Below, piece after piece: positions 22,783 to 31,281 of a stretch of DNA of 41,531 nt. Position 1 is the stretch's first letter, and the number at the start of each line of letters is the position of its first letter. A program made the translations under genes and the position numbers. Location: positions 1 to 41,531 of the forward strand of contig JACRCX010000012.1 in the NCBI GenBank assembly GCA_016218815.1, given 5' to 3'. The DNA is from Deltaproteobacteria bacterium. GTDB taxonomy: Bacteria; Myxococcota_A; Polyangia; DRWM01; JAAZOP01. The notes below the pieces were generated by a model. The model did no database searches. It was not told where the DNA came from and saw only the letters and a list, made by a program, of their open reading frames with translations.

Positions 22783-25317
22783 CTACTTCAGCCGTACCAG
22801 GCTGACCCCGTCCCCGCCCTCCCCCGTCTCGCCGGGTCGCCACTCCTCCACCACCGGATGCCCGCGCAGCTTCTCCCGCACCGCCTTGCGCACCGCTCCC
22901 GTCCCGTGGCCGTGGATCACCCACACCGTCCCCGCCTCGACCTGGAACATCCGGTCGAGCTGCTCGTCCAGCCGATCCAGAGCCTCGTCCACCCGCAACC
23001 CCCGTAGATCGATTGTGTTGGCCTCCGTCCGCGGCAGCCACACGTCCGCCGCCGCCGCCACCCGCCGCTCCGCCGACGCCGACGCCTTGGGTCCCTTGCC
23101 CCCCTTCCCTCCCTTGTCCCGCCGACCCCCGACCCCCAGCCCCCAGCCCCCTTGACCTTCTCCGATCAACCCTCGTCTCACCCGCCGCAGGTCGCCGAAC
23201 CCCACCCTCGTCTTGACCGAGCCGAACGCGACGACCGCCTGGTCCTTCCCGGCGTCGACCAAGATTCCCTCGCGTCCCACCGACACGACGTACACCGTGT
23301 CGCCCTCGGCGTAGCGCTCCGCCGCCACCGCCTCTCCCGGCACCTCGCCGCGCAGCGCCGTCTCCACCGGACCGGCCGGGGCGAGCTGCTCGGCCGCCTT
23401 CTCCACCTTCTCCTCCACCTTGCGCACGACCTCCGCCGACGGTCGCCGCGTCTCTCGCAGGTACTTGCGCGCGTTTCGCAGCTCGTCGCGCAGCGCGTGC
23501 ACCTGGCGCCACAGGCCCGCTACCTCGTCGCGGATCGACTCGTGCTCCCGCTGCCGCGCCTTGGCCAGCTCCTCGACCAGCTTGGCACGCTCCGCCTGGA
23601 CCTCGCGCTTCTCCGACGACGCCGCCGCCGCGTCGCTCTGGGCGCGCGCGTGCAGCTCCTCGATCCGCGCGAGCCGCTCCTGGGAATCGAGATACGCCTG
23701 CGGCAACTCGCCTCGCGCGTCGGCGACGACCTCGCGCGGCAGGCCATAGTGCTCCGCCACGTGCAGCGCGGCGCTCGTGCCGACCTCGCCGCGGTGCAGG
23801 CGGTACGTGGGCTCCAGCGACGACGGTTCCATGCCCATCGACGCGCGGTGCACCCGCGGGTCGCGATCGGACAGCCGCTTGAGCGGCTCGTAGTGCGTCG
23901 TGAGTACGGCCGCCACGCCGGCGGAGACCAGGTGGCGGGTGACGGCGACGGCCAGCGCCGCACCCTCCGCCGGGTCGGTCCCCCCGGCCAGCTCGTCGAT
24001 CAAGACGAGGTCACCGGGGCGCATCGCGCGCAGCGTGCGCGAGAGATGGGAGACGTGCGCCGAGAACGACGACAGCGACAACGCGAGCGACTGCTCGTCG
24101 CCCAGCTCGCAGAACACGCCTCGCGTCAGCCGGATGCGGGCCGAACGCGCGGGCACGGGCAGGCCGGCGTGCGCCATCAGCACGGCCAGGCCCAGCGTCT
24201 TCATCGCCACGGTCTTCCCACCCGCGTTGGGTCCGGCGACCACCAGCGCCTCGCCCGGGGCGATCTCGATGTCGTTCGGCACGACCTCCGTGCCGCCCAG
24301 CGCCAGCAGCGGGTGCCGCGCGCCGAGCAACTCGTGCCCGCCCTCCTCGACCAGCTCGGGCAGCACCGCGCGCAGCTCGACCGCCAGGCGCGCCGCGGCC
24401 AGACGGTGGTCGAGCGCGACGAGGCCCTCGAAGACGACGCGCAGCGCTCCGGCCGTCGCCTCGACCGTCCGCGACAGCTCGCGCAACAGGCGCATCGTCT
24501 CCCGCCGCTCGGCCGCCTCCAGCAGCCGCACCGCGTTGACCTCCCCGACCACCTCCCGCGGCTCGACGAAGACCGTGGCGCCCGAGCCGCTGTGGCCGTG
24601 GACGATGCCCGGCACGCGCGACTGCGCCTCGACCTTGACCGGCATCACCGGCCGGCCGTCACGCTCGGTGACGTAGCGGTCCTGCAGGTGGTCGGACAGC
24701 TCGACCGTCAGCTCGCGCAGCCGCCGGTCGACCCGCTCGCGCGTCGCCCGCGTCTCGCGCCGGATGCGCGTCATCTCGGGCGACGCCTCGTCGCGGATCG
24801 TCGCGTCCGGCGCGATGACCGCGTCCACCTCGGCGGCCAGCCGGGCCAGCGCCGGGAGGTCCGCGTCCCGGCCATCGCGCGCGAACAGCGCGGCCAGCGC
24901 CGGCAGCCGCTCCGCCCGCAGCAGGATCGGCCCCGCCGCCGCGCGGGCCAGGTTGGCCAGCGCCGCCAGCGCCAGCAACGCCGCCGCGTCGAGGTCGGCG
25001 CTGCGCGCCGCACGCTCGATCGCGTCCGCCACGTCGGGCAGCGTGGCCAGGTCCGGCGGGCGCAGGCCCGGATCGTCCTCGCGCTCCCCCGCCGCGAACA
25101 GCCCCATCGCCTCGTCGACCTCGGACAGCCGGCGCCGGATGGCGCCGGCGGAGCCCGGCCAGCCGAAGCCCTCCCGCCGCGACGCCGCGGCCGGCGAGGC
25201 GCACCGCGCTACCAGCGCGTCCAGCACCGCCGGCCATTCCAGCGCCCGCAACGCCGCCGGCTCGAACCCCGCCGCCCGATCGCCGGTGCCGACTTCCTTT
25301 CCGCTATCGGTGTCCAT
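22783..25317 (-). CDS. mutS2: Endonuclease MutS2 (with Smr domain)
   Basis: An 844-residue MutS2, slightly longer than usual (about 780). Seen: the MutS III-like start ALEWPAVLDALVARCASPAA; the core and Walker A GPNAGGKT at residues 362-369; Walker B VLIDELAGGTDPAEGAAL; a coiled-coil clamp region; and a C-terminal Smr nuclease domain (IDLRGLRVDEALDRLDEQLD, VWVIHGHGTGAVRKAV). MutS2 is linked to suppression of recombination and rescue of collided ribosomes. A heptamer array encodes about residues 723-732, between the clamp and the Smr domain, inside a Gly/Lys-rich linker. The ATG lies in a decamer repeat; an upstream ATG in the next unit is out of frame. A downstream TTG cannot be excluded. Confidence 0.93.
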   Translation of the reverse strand: MDTDSGKEVGTGDRAAGFEPAALRALEWPAVLDALVARCASPAAASRREGFGWPGSAGAIRRRLSEVDEAMGLFAAGEREDDPGLRPPDLATLPDVADAIERAARSADLDAAALLALAALANLARAAAGPILLRAERLPALAALFARDGRDADLPALARLAAEVDAVIAPDATIRDEASPEMTRIRRETRATRERVDRRLRELTVELSDHLQDRYVTERDGRPVMPVKVEAQSRVPGIVHGHSGSGATVFVEPREVVGEVNAVRLLEAAERRETMRLLRELSRTVEATAGALRVVFEGLVALDHRLAAARLAVELRAVLPELVEEGGHELLGARHPLLALGGTEVVPNDIEIAPGEALVVAGPNAGGKTVAMKTLGLAVLMAHAGLPVPARSARIRLTRGVFCELGDEQSLALSLSSFSAHVSHLSRTLRAMRPGDLVLIDELAGGTDPAEGAALAVAVTRHLVSAGVAAVLTTHYEPLKRLSDRDPRVHRASMGMEPSSLEPTYRLHRGEVGTSAALHVAEHYGLPREVVADARGELPQAYLDSQERLARIEELHARAQSDAAAASSEKREVQAERAKLVEELAKARQREHESIRDEVAGLWRQVHALRDELRNARKYLRETRRPSAEVVRKVEEKVEKAAEQLAPAGPVETALRGEVPGEAVAAERYAEGDTVYVVSVGREGILVDAGKDQAVVAFGSVKTRVGFGDLRRVRRGLIGEGQGGWGLGVGGRRDKGGKGGKGPKASASAERRVAAAADVWLPRTEANTIDLRGLRVDEALDRLDEQLDRMFQVEAGTVWVIHGHGTGAVRKAVREKLRGHPVVEEWRPGETGEGGDGVSLVRLK
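23124..23151. repeat. Heptanucleotide tandem array inside mutS2
   Basis: Four 7-bp units on the plus strand: GACCCCC, GACCCCC, AGCCCCC, AGCCCCC. They encode the linker before the Smr domain. Not a multiple of three, so unit gain or loss would put the Smr domain out of frame. Confidence 0.8.
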
Positions 25318-25381
25318 CGGTGTCCATCGGTGGTTGCTTCTTTCCCCGATCGGCGTTCATCGGTGGTTTCTTCCCCCCCGA
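25306..25381. repeat. ATCGGTG decamer cluster at the mutS2 start
   Basis: ATCGGTGTCC is repeated at 25306-25315 and 25316-25325; ATCGGTGG follows at 25326, then ATCGGCGTTC at 25349 and ATCGGTGG at 25359. The two ATCGGTGG copies each lead into a similar pyrimidine-rich tail. The cluster covers the mutS2 start codon (25315-25317) and most of the 83-bp divergent gap. Confidence 0.75.
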
Positions 25382-25386
25382 CCAGC

Positions 25387-25392
25387 TACTAT
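25387..25392 (+). promoter_or_regulatory. -10 element of the MopE/PPC lipoprotein gene (leaderless)
   Basis: TACTAT ends 8 nt before ATG 25401, with no Shine-Dalgarno between. No convincing -35 is visible. Confidence 0.4.
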
Positions 25393-25400
25393 AGCGGCCC

Positions 25401-26906
25401 ATGACCGGGACACAACGGGCAGCGGGGGGGATCGGTGTCGCGGCGGTTCTCGCCCTCGCCGCGTCGACCGCGGCGGGCTGCTTCCTCGATCTGGCCGGGA
25501 CGCCCGGCGGCGACGCCTCCGTCCCGGACGGACGCGACACGGGCGACATCGCGCCGGACGCCGACGTCCTGCCGGACGAGGGCGCGGACGACGGCGCCCC
25601 CGACCTCGCGGAAGGAACCTGCCTCACCGACCGCGACTGCGGCGACACCACCTGCGCCGACGGCAGCCTCTGGTGCAACGCCGGTGTCTGCGAGGCGATG
25701 CCGCCGATGACCTGCCCCGAGGACGGCGTCCGCTGCACCCGCAACTACTGCTCCGTGACCTCGCCCACGACCAGCTCCTGTGTCCGCCAGGCTGCCAGCT
25801 CCTGGTGCCCCGCCGGCTGGACCTGCGACCAGGACGCCGGCTGCGTGCGCCGCGACCGGACGTGCACGAGCACCGGCGAGTGCGATGACGGCGTCGAGTG
25901 CACCGAGGACCGCTGCGTCCCGGGCCTCGGCGTCTGCGGCAACGACCCCATCGATGCCGACGGCGACGGCGTCGGCGACCAGGGCTGCGCCGGCACCGGA
26001 CGGCTCGGCGACTGCGACGATGCCGACCCGGAGGTCAACCCCAACCACCCCGAGGTGTGCAGGAACCTCAAGGACGACGATTGCGACGGCGTCACCGACT
26101 ACGCCGACGAGGACTGCGCCGGCGATCTGGACAACGACCTCTGCGAGAACGCCGTGCCGCTGGTGCTCGGCGTCCCCACGCTGGTCGCCGTCTCCGGCGA
26201 TCTGACGGGCTACGGCCACGAGTCGGTCTCGTCGTGCGGCGGCGAGGGGCCCGACGCCTTCTTCCGCGTCACCATCGACGCCGAGCGCCGCCTCGTCCTG
26301 GACACCGCCCACGCGGGACTGGACACGGTGGTCTCCGTCCTCTACGACTGCGACGGGGACGAGGTGCTCTGCAACGACGACCGCAACGATGTGCCCACCG
26401 CGGGCTCGCGCGTCGAGCACCGCCGGCTGCCCCCCGGCAGCTACGTCATCGTCGTCTCCGGCAAGACCGGCACCGACGCCGGCCCCTACGCGCTGCACTA
26501 CTCGGTCCTGGACCTGCCGCCCGCCGCCAACTGTTCCGATCCAATCGATGCCACGGACGGCGGGACTTTCGTGGGCTGGCTGACCGACACCGGCATCGAT
26601 GCCGGTTCGTGCGCCCTCATCCGCTCCGGCGTGGGCATCCAGGAACGCTTCGTCGCCCACGTCGGCGCTCCCGCGGACCTCTGGGTCAGCTCCGCCGGCA
26701 CCGGCTTCCCCACGGCGCTCTACCTCCGCGCCGGGAGCTGCACGTCGCTGGACGAGCGCGAGTGCGTCACCGGCGACGCCTGGACCGGCGCCGTGCTCCA
26801 TCCCGCCGACGGCTGGACCGGCGACGCCCACATCACTCTCGACTACCTCGCCCCCGGCCTCGACGCCGACCCCGGCCAGCCGTACCGGATCGAGATCAAC
26901 CCGTAG
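25401..26906 (+). CDS. MopE-motif lipoprotein with PPC-like domains
   Basis: A 501-residue secreted lipoprotein. Signal and lipobox ALAASTAAGC, then an Asp-rich stalk (residues about 35-75), a Cys-rich module (GTCLTDRDCGDTTCADGSLW and following), and a calcium/metal-type segment DADGDGVGD plus a MopE-type site (NLKDDDCDGVTDYADEDC). The C-terminal half has two beta-sandwich repeats like bacterial pre-peptidase C-terminal domains: one with DAFFRVTIDAERRLVLDTAH and PGSYVIVVSG, and one with ERFVAHVGAPADLWVSSAGT. Such domains help secretion or substrate contact. A -10 lies 8 nt before the ATG. Confidence 0.82.
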   Translation: MTGTQRAAGGIGVAAVLALAASTAAGCFLDLAGTPGGDASVPDGRDTGDIAPDADVLPDEGADDGAPDLAEGTCLTDRDCGDTTCADGSLWCNAGVCEAMPPMTCPEDGVRCTRNYCSVTSPTTSSCVRQAASSWCPAGWTCDQDAGCVRRDRTCTSTGECDDGVECTEDRCVPGLGVCGNDPIDADGDGVGDQGCAGTGRLGDCDDADPEVNPNHPEVCRNLKDDDCDGVTDYADEDCAGDLDNDLCENAVPLVLGVPTLVAVSGDLTGYGHESVSSCGGEGPDAFFRVTIDAERRLVLDTAHAGLDTVVSVLYDCDGDEVLCNDDRNDVPTAGSRVEHRRLPPGSYVIVVSGKTGTDAGPYALHYSVLDLPPAANCSDPIDATDGGTFVGWLTDTGIDAGSCALIRSGVGIQERFVAHVGAPADLWVSSAGTGFPTALYLRAGSCTSLDERECVTGDAWTGAVLHPADGWTGDAHITLDYLAPGLDADPGQPYRIEINP

Positions 26907-26949
26907 GTCCGACGGGCCTCAAGGCCGGTCTGGGCGTGAGCGCGACCCC

Positions 26950-28560
26950 TCAATCCTCGAGCAGCGCGAAGAACCCGCCGTTCACGACGACCGTCCCATC
27001 CGACTCCGTGAAGACACTGCCGGTGACGGAGCCGGTCACGACGATGGTGTCACCTGGACCGAACGCGATGCCGGTGACCTGGCTCCGCTCCAGGTCCGGC
27101 TCGCCGCCCCCGAACACCGTGTTCCAGACGATGCTGCCGTCCCGCGCGTAGCGGCGCACGAGCGGCATCCCGCCCTGCGCGCCGGCGACGACGAATTCCC
27201 CGAAACCGTTCGTGGCGACCGCACCGATCCGGTCGGGGCTGCCGGACGTCCGCACCTCGTCGTCCCACAGCCACGACGCGTCACGACCGAGCTTGAGCGT
27301 GAACGCGTCGCCCTCCGTCCCCAGCGGCGTGCGCATGCCGCCGCCGAAGTCGATCGCCTGGTCGAAGTCCCCGCCGACCACGGCCTCGCTCCCCTCCGGC
27401 CGCGCCGCACCCCATACCGCGTCCGCACCCGTCCCGCCGAACACCCGATCCGCGCTCCAGCCGCCGGTTCTCGACTCGACGATGGCCGCGAACCCGTCCG
27501 TGCCGCCAGCCCACGCGCGCGCGCCTCCGCCGAGATCGACGATGCCCGCGACGTAGCCGCCAAGCACGACCGAACCGCCGTCCACGGCCACGCTCGTCAC
27601 GGCATCCTCGCCCGTCGTCGAGATCGCCTTCGTCCAGGTCACGGCCCCTCCCCCGTCCGGCGTCATCCCCGCCGCGTAGCCGTCTCCCTCGACTCCCAGG
27701 CTCAGCGGCGAACCGCCGATCGAGAAGCTGCCCCGGGCCGAGCCTCCGACGAACAAATCGGCGTCGGGGAACGCGAGCGCGGAGGCGTCGTCGTCACCGC
27801 TCCCGCCCCACGCTTCGTCCCAATACCAGTTCCCGAGCCGGTCCAGCACGACGACGTAGGCATCCATCCCGCCGTTGGACGTGCGCGCCGGCCCGCCGAA
27901 CGACAAGGTGCCCGTGTACGAACCGGCGATGGCGATCCCCGAATCGATCGAGCGGACGGCGACGGCCCGCGCGCACTTGTCCAACGAGTCTCCATCGCCG
28001 CCGAAGACGTGGTCCCAGAGGTAATTGCCCTCCGCATCGTAGCTCACCACGAAGCCGGCGGAGCCTCCGAACGGGACCCGATCGCCGCCGCCGAAGTCCA
28101 CGGTGGAACGGAGGCAGCCCACGACCGTGAGCTGTCCGGACGGATCCACGGCCACGCCCTGGGGGATCGTCCACGAGGGGATCGCCCGGATCCACTGCAG
28201 CGTGCCGCCGGAGCGGCAGTGCCCTGCCGTGCAGAACCGGCCCGTCGGGCAAAGGCCCGGGTCGTCCTCGTCCGTCAGCCCGTCGCAGTCGTCGTCCAGG
28301 CCGTTGCACGTCTCGGCGACCGGCGTGCAGCCGGCCGCCTCGGCGTCGGCCTCCGTCGCGCCCTCGTCCTCGGGAACGTCCGTCGCCGTCTCCGTCGAGT
28401 CGCCGGCGTCCGCCTCCCCGTCCGGCGCTCCGTCCGCCGCGTCTGCACCCTCGCCTCCGCTGTCCGCCGTGTCGCCGGGGCTCGCCGAGTCCCCGCCGCA
28501 AGCGGCGGAGAGCATGGCGAGCAGTCCGGCCAGGGCCGCGCTCCGCGCAAGTCGTCGCAT
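26950..28560 (-). CDS. Lipoprotein with MopE site and beta-propeller repeats
   Basis: A 536-residue lipoprotein: signal LLAMLSAAC, an Asp/Ala/Glu-rich stalk of about 55 residues, one MopE-type site (TCNGLDDDCDGLTDEDD), then about eight repeated blades of the kind seen in myxobacterial SBBP-like secreted proteins. Each blade has GG-rich turns and W/F edges: YLWDHVFGGDGDSLDKCARA, WYWDEAWGGSGDDDASALAF, VDLGGGARAWAGGTDGFAAI, IDFGGGMRTPLGTEGDAFTL. The propeller probably binds a ligand or partner outside the cell. No clear Shine-Dalgarno is seen. The 264-bp gap upstream (28561-28824) shows nothing I can name. Confidence 0.82.
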   Translation of the reverse strand: MRRLARSAALAGLLAMLSAACGGDSASPGDTADSGGEGADAADGAPDGEADAGDSTETATDVPEDEGATEADAEAAGCTPVAETCNGLDDDCDGLTDEDDPGLCPTGRFCTAGHCRSGGTLQWIRAIPSWTIPQGVAVDPSGQLTVVGCLRSTVDFGGGDRVPFGGSAGFVVSYDAEGNYLWDHVFGGDGDSLDKCARAVAVRSIDSGIAIAGSYTGTLSFGGPARTSNGGMDAYVVVLDRLGNWYWDEAWGGSGDDDASALAFPDADLFVGGSARGSFSIGGSPLSLGVEGDGYAAGMTPDGGGAVTWTKAISTTGEDAVTSVAVDGGSVVLGGYVAGIVDLGGGARAWAGGTDGFAAIVESRTGGWSADRVFGGTGADAVWGAARPEGSEAVVGGDFDQAIDFGGGMRTPLGTEGDAFTLKLGRDASWLWDDEVRTSGSPDRIGAVATNGFGEFVVAGAQGGMPLVRRYARDGSIVWNTVFGGGEPDLERSQVTGIAFGPGDTIVVTGSVTGSVFTESDGTVVVNGGFFALLED

Positions 28561-28824
28561 GAATGTCCGACCTCTCGATGCCGGCGGAGCGGACCGCGAC
28601 CGGCGCGGCCGCCGCCTCTGGGCCCCCCCGAAGCGTGCGGGATGCAGCGTACCCCCCGGAGCGGAGCCCGGTCAAACCGGCCCCGGGCGCGAGCCGTGCG
28701 AGCGGCCCGGCGCCCTCCCTGCTCCCGCGCCGCGACAATGCCCAGCCAGCCCGCCTCATACGTGCGCAGCGCGTCGCCGTTGTCCGGGGCCGACAATTGG
28801 CTCCGAGCCGACGGGCCCGTCCCC

Positions 28825-31155
28825 TCACCCACCCGGATGGGGCGGCCACTCGACGGCCAGCATCGCGTCGGCGACTCGCGGATCGAAGTGCGTTCCCCGC
28901 AGCGACGCGATGTGGGCGCGGATCTTCTCGTCCGGCCAGGCCTTCCGGTAGGGCCGATCGGAACGAAGCGCGTCCCATACGTCGACGACGGCGAAAAGCC
29001 GCGCGGCAACCGGAATCTCCTCTCCCTTGAGCTTGCGCGGGTAGCCCGTGCCGTCCCACTTCTCGTGATGGCAGTAGGGAATGTCGAGCGCCGGGCGCAG
29101 GTGCGCGATCGGCGAGAGAAGCTCCAGCGCGAGCGTCGGGTGCCGACGCATGATCACCCACTCCTCGTCGGAAAGCGCGCCGGGCTTGAGCAGAATGCCG
29201 TCCGGGATTCCGACCTTGCCGATGTCGTGCAGCAACGCGCCGCGACGGATGTGCACGAGGTCGGCCTCCGGGAGGCCGAAGAACCGAGCGAGCAAGACGG
29301 CCATGTCCGTGACGCGGAGCGAGTGGCCCTCGGTCTCCTTGTCGCGCAGGTCGAGCGCGCGCGACCAACCCTCGATCGTGGTGTCGTAGGCCAGGGACAA
29401 GTCGACGTTCGAGCGCTGAAGGTCCTCGACGAGAAACGCGTTGTCGAGGGCAATGGCGGCCTGCCCCGCCAACGCCTCGAGGAAATCGATCCACTCGCCG
29501 TCCGGACGGAACGGCCGGCGCAGGAACACCTCGATCACGCCGAGCACGCGGCCTTTGACCACGAGCGGTACGCCGACGCATGCGAGAAAGCCCTCGTCGT
29601 GGAACAGCGTGCCACGGACCAGGGCCCCCCCCGGACGCGCGAGGTCCTCGACGATCACGGTACGGCGCTCGAGCGCCGCGCGGCCGGCGAGCCCCTCGCC
29701 GACCCGGACGCGGAAACCGCGGGGGATCTTCGTGCGGAAGCCCAAGCCGGCGGCGAACTCGAGCATCGGGGCATGGGCGTTCTGTATCAACACGTCCGCG
29801 GCATCGACCTCGAGGTGAGCAAGCGCGCGGCTGAGCAGGATGCTGAGGGTCACGCGATGGTCGAACGAGGAGGTGATCGCCACGTCCACTTCGCGCAGCG
29901 CACGGAGTCGCGCCACTCCGCGCTGGATGTTGCCCTCCGCCCGCCTGCGTTCGGTGATGTCCCTGGAAACGACGACGATGTACTCCCTTCCCTCCCAGCG
30001 CACCATGCTCACGCTGGCCTCCACCGGGATGACGGTGCCGTCCTTGGCGTATTCCCGCTCCTCCAGCAGGATGCTCCCCTTCGTCCGCAGGTCCGCTGAT
30101 CGTTGGTCGAGGACCTCCCGGGATGGAACGTCCCTCAAGACCTCCGTCACGGCAAGTCGCCTGAATTCCTCACGCGTGTACCCGAGTCGACGGCTCGCCT
30201 CCTCGTTGGCGTCGACGAACCGGAACGTGTCGGCGGCGGCCACCAGAACCGCGTCCCGCGCCCGATCGAGCATCGCACGGAAGAGTTGCGAGGACGCGCG
30301 CGCCGCCTCCCGCTCGATGATCCCGGCGACGACGTCCGCGGTGGCCAGGAGGAATCTCTCCTCCGCGTCGCTGCGCGCGTGACCGGCATCGAGGTACGCC
30401 GTGAGGACTCCGCGGACCTTCCCGCCGGAGCGTATCGGTACGCAGTAGTGCCCATGGGCGGCGATGCCCTCGTAGCGCACCTCGTGCCTGTCGTCGAGCG
30501 CATCCGCGAACACGATCTCCCCGGTCTCGATCGCGCGCCCGCAAAGACAACTCCCCCTCGAGACGGACTGGCACTTCTCGACGCAGGCCACCGCCATGCC
30601 CCGCTGTGTCGCCATGCGGAGGTTCCCGTCCCGTTCGTCGACGAGGAGGATGGCGCCCTTGCTCTGGATCCCCAGCCAAGGGATCGCAAGCAGGTCGTCG
30701 AGAATCGTGCCCAACTGGACCTCGATCGCCGAGTCGGCCAACGAGTGCCGCAGCATCTGATCCAACGCGACCTGCTCGCGGTGTTGCGCCAAGAGCCTCT
30801 CTTCCTGGACCTTGGCGTCGGTGATGTCCCGGACCGTGTGGAGGAAAATCGGCTTCCCCTCGGACGTGAGCTCCCCGGTGGGGTAGACCCCCGAGTAGAC
30901 CCAGCGCCCGATCTCCGTCAGGTACACTTCCTTGCCGACGGCGACGCACCCCCCGGCGACTGACTCCTCCAGCGGACAGCCCGGGTAGGGGGTTCCCAGT
31001 CCGTGCATCACCTGCGGGCAGAAGGCGCCAACAAGTTCCTCCAGCCGCAGGTTCACCGCGGATCGGCATGCCTGGTTCGCGTACAGGATGCGATGGCCCG
31101 AGTCGACGAGCATCGCGACGTCCGGCAACGCATCGAGCACCAGCTCGAGCTTCAT
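28825..31155 (-). CDS. PAS-GAF-PAS-GAF-HD-GYP c-di-GMP phosphodiesterase
   Basis: A 776-residue cytoplasmic sensor. Domains in order: PAS 1 (about 1-115), GAF 1 (about 140-285), PAS 2 (about 290-405, ending VVSRDITERRRAE), GAF 2 (about 415-570), and HD-GYP (about 575-770). The HD-GYP core is complete: HSLRVTDMAVLLARFFGL, LLHDIGKVGIPDGILLKPG, HHEKWDGTGYPRKLKGEEIP, so c-di-GMP hydrolysis is expected. PAS 1 carries C-P-Q-V-M-H-G and YPGCPLEE, and GAF 1 carries ACVEKCQSVSRGSCLCGRA, Cys/His-rich motifs suggesting a redox or metal cue. It has no membrane segment and no linked receiver domain. Confidence 0.93.
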   Translation of the reverse strand: MKLELVLDALPDVAMLVDSGHRILYANQACRSAVNLRLEELVGAFCPQVMHGLGTPYPGCPLEESVAGGCVAVGKEVYLTEIGRWVYSGVYPTGELTSEGKPIFLHTVRDITDAKVQEERLLAQHREQVALDQMLRHSLADSAIEVQLGTILDDLLAIPWLGIQSKGAILLVDERDGNLRMATQRGMAVACVEKCQSVSRGSCLCGRAIETGEIVFADALDDRHEVRYEGIAAHGHYCVPIRSGGKVRGVLTAYLDAGHARSDAEERFLLATADVVAGIIEREAARASSQLFRAMLDRARDAVLVAAADTFRFVDANEEASRRLGYTREEFRRLAVTEVLRDVPSREVLDQRSADLRTKGSILLEEREYAKDGTVIPVEASVSMVRWEGREYIVVVSRDITERRRAEGNIQRGVARLRALREVDVAITSSFDHRVTLSILLSRALAHLEVDAADVLIQNAHAPMLEFAAGLGFRTKIPRGFRVRVGEGLAGRAALERRTVIVEDLARPGGALVRGTLFHDEGFLACVGVPLVVKGRVLGVIEVFLRRPFRPDGEWIDFLEALAGQAAIALDNAFLVEDLQRSNVDLSLAYDTTIEGWSRALDLRDKETEGHSLRVTDMAVLLARFFGLPEADLVHIRRGALLHDIGKVGIPDGILLKPGALSDEEWVIMRRHPTLALELLSPIAHLRPALDIPYCHHEKWDGTGYPRKLKGEEIPVAARLFAVVDVWDALRSDRPYRKAWPDEKIRAHIASLRGTHFDPRVADAMLAVEWPPHPGG

Positions 31156-31281
31156 CGCACCACACCCGGTTTCATCGCAGCACCACCAGCCCCCCCCCGA
31201 TGTCGCTACCCACCGCGGAGACCACTGCCGGATGTGTCGAACGCGAGCCGTCCCGCCTGAAGAGGTTGTCCCGCCGCACCG

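Noticed and set aside
22765..22790. tRNA-like T-loop (GGTTCGACC) near 22770
   Set aside because: Only the T-loop matches; no acceptor, D or anticodon arm can be folded around it, and it overlaps the mutS2 3' end.
26599..30099. Plus-strand open frame of 1166 codons
   Set aside because: It runs antisense through the propeller lipoprotein and HD-GYP genes, starts inside another gene, and gives an Arg/Pro/His-rich product. High GC removes stop codons from the antisense frame.
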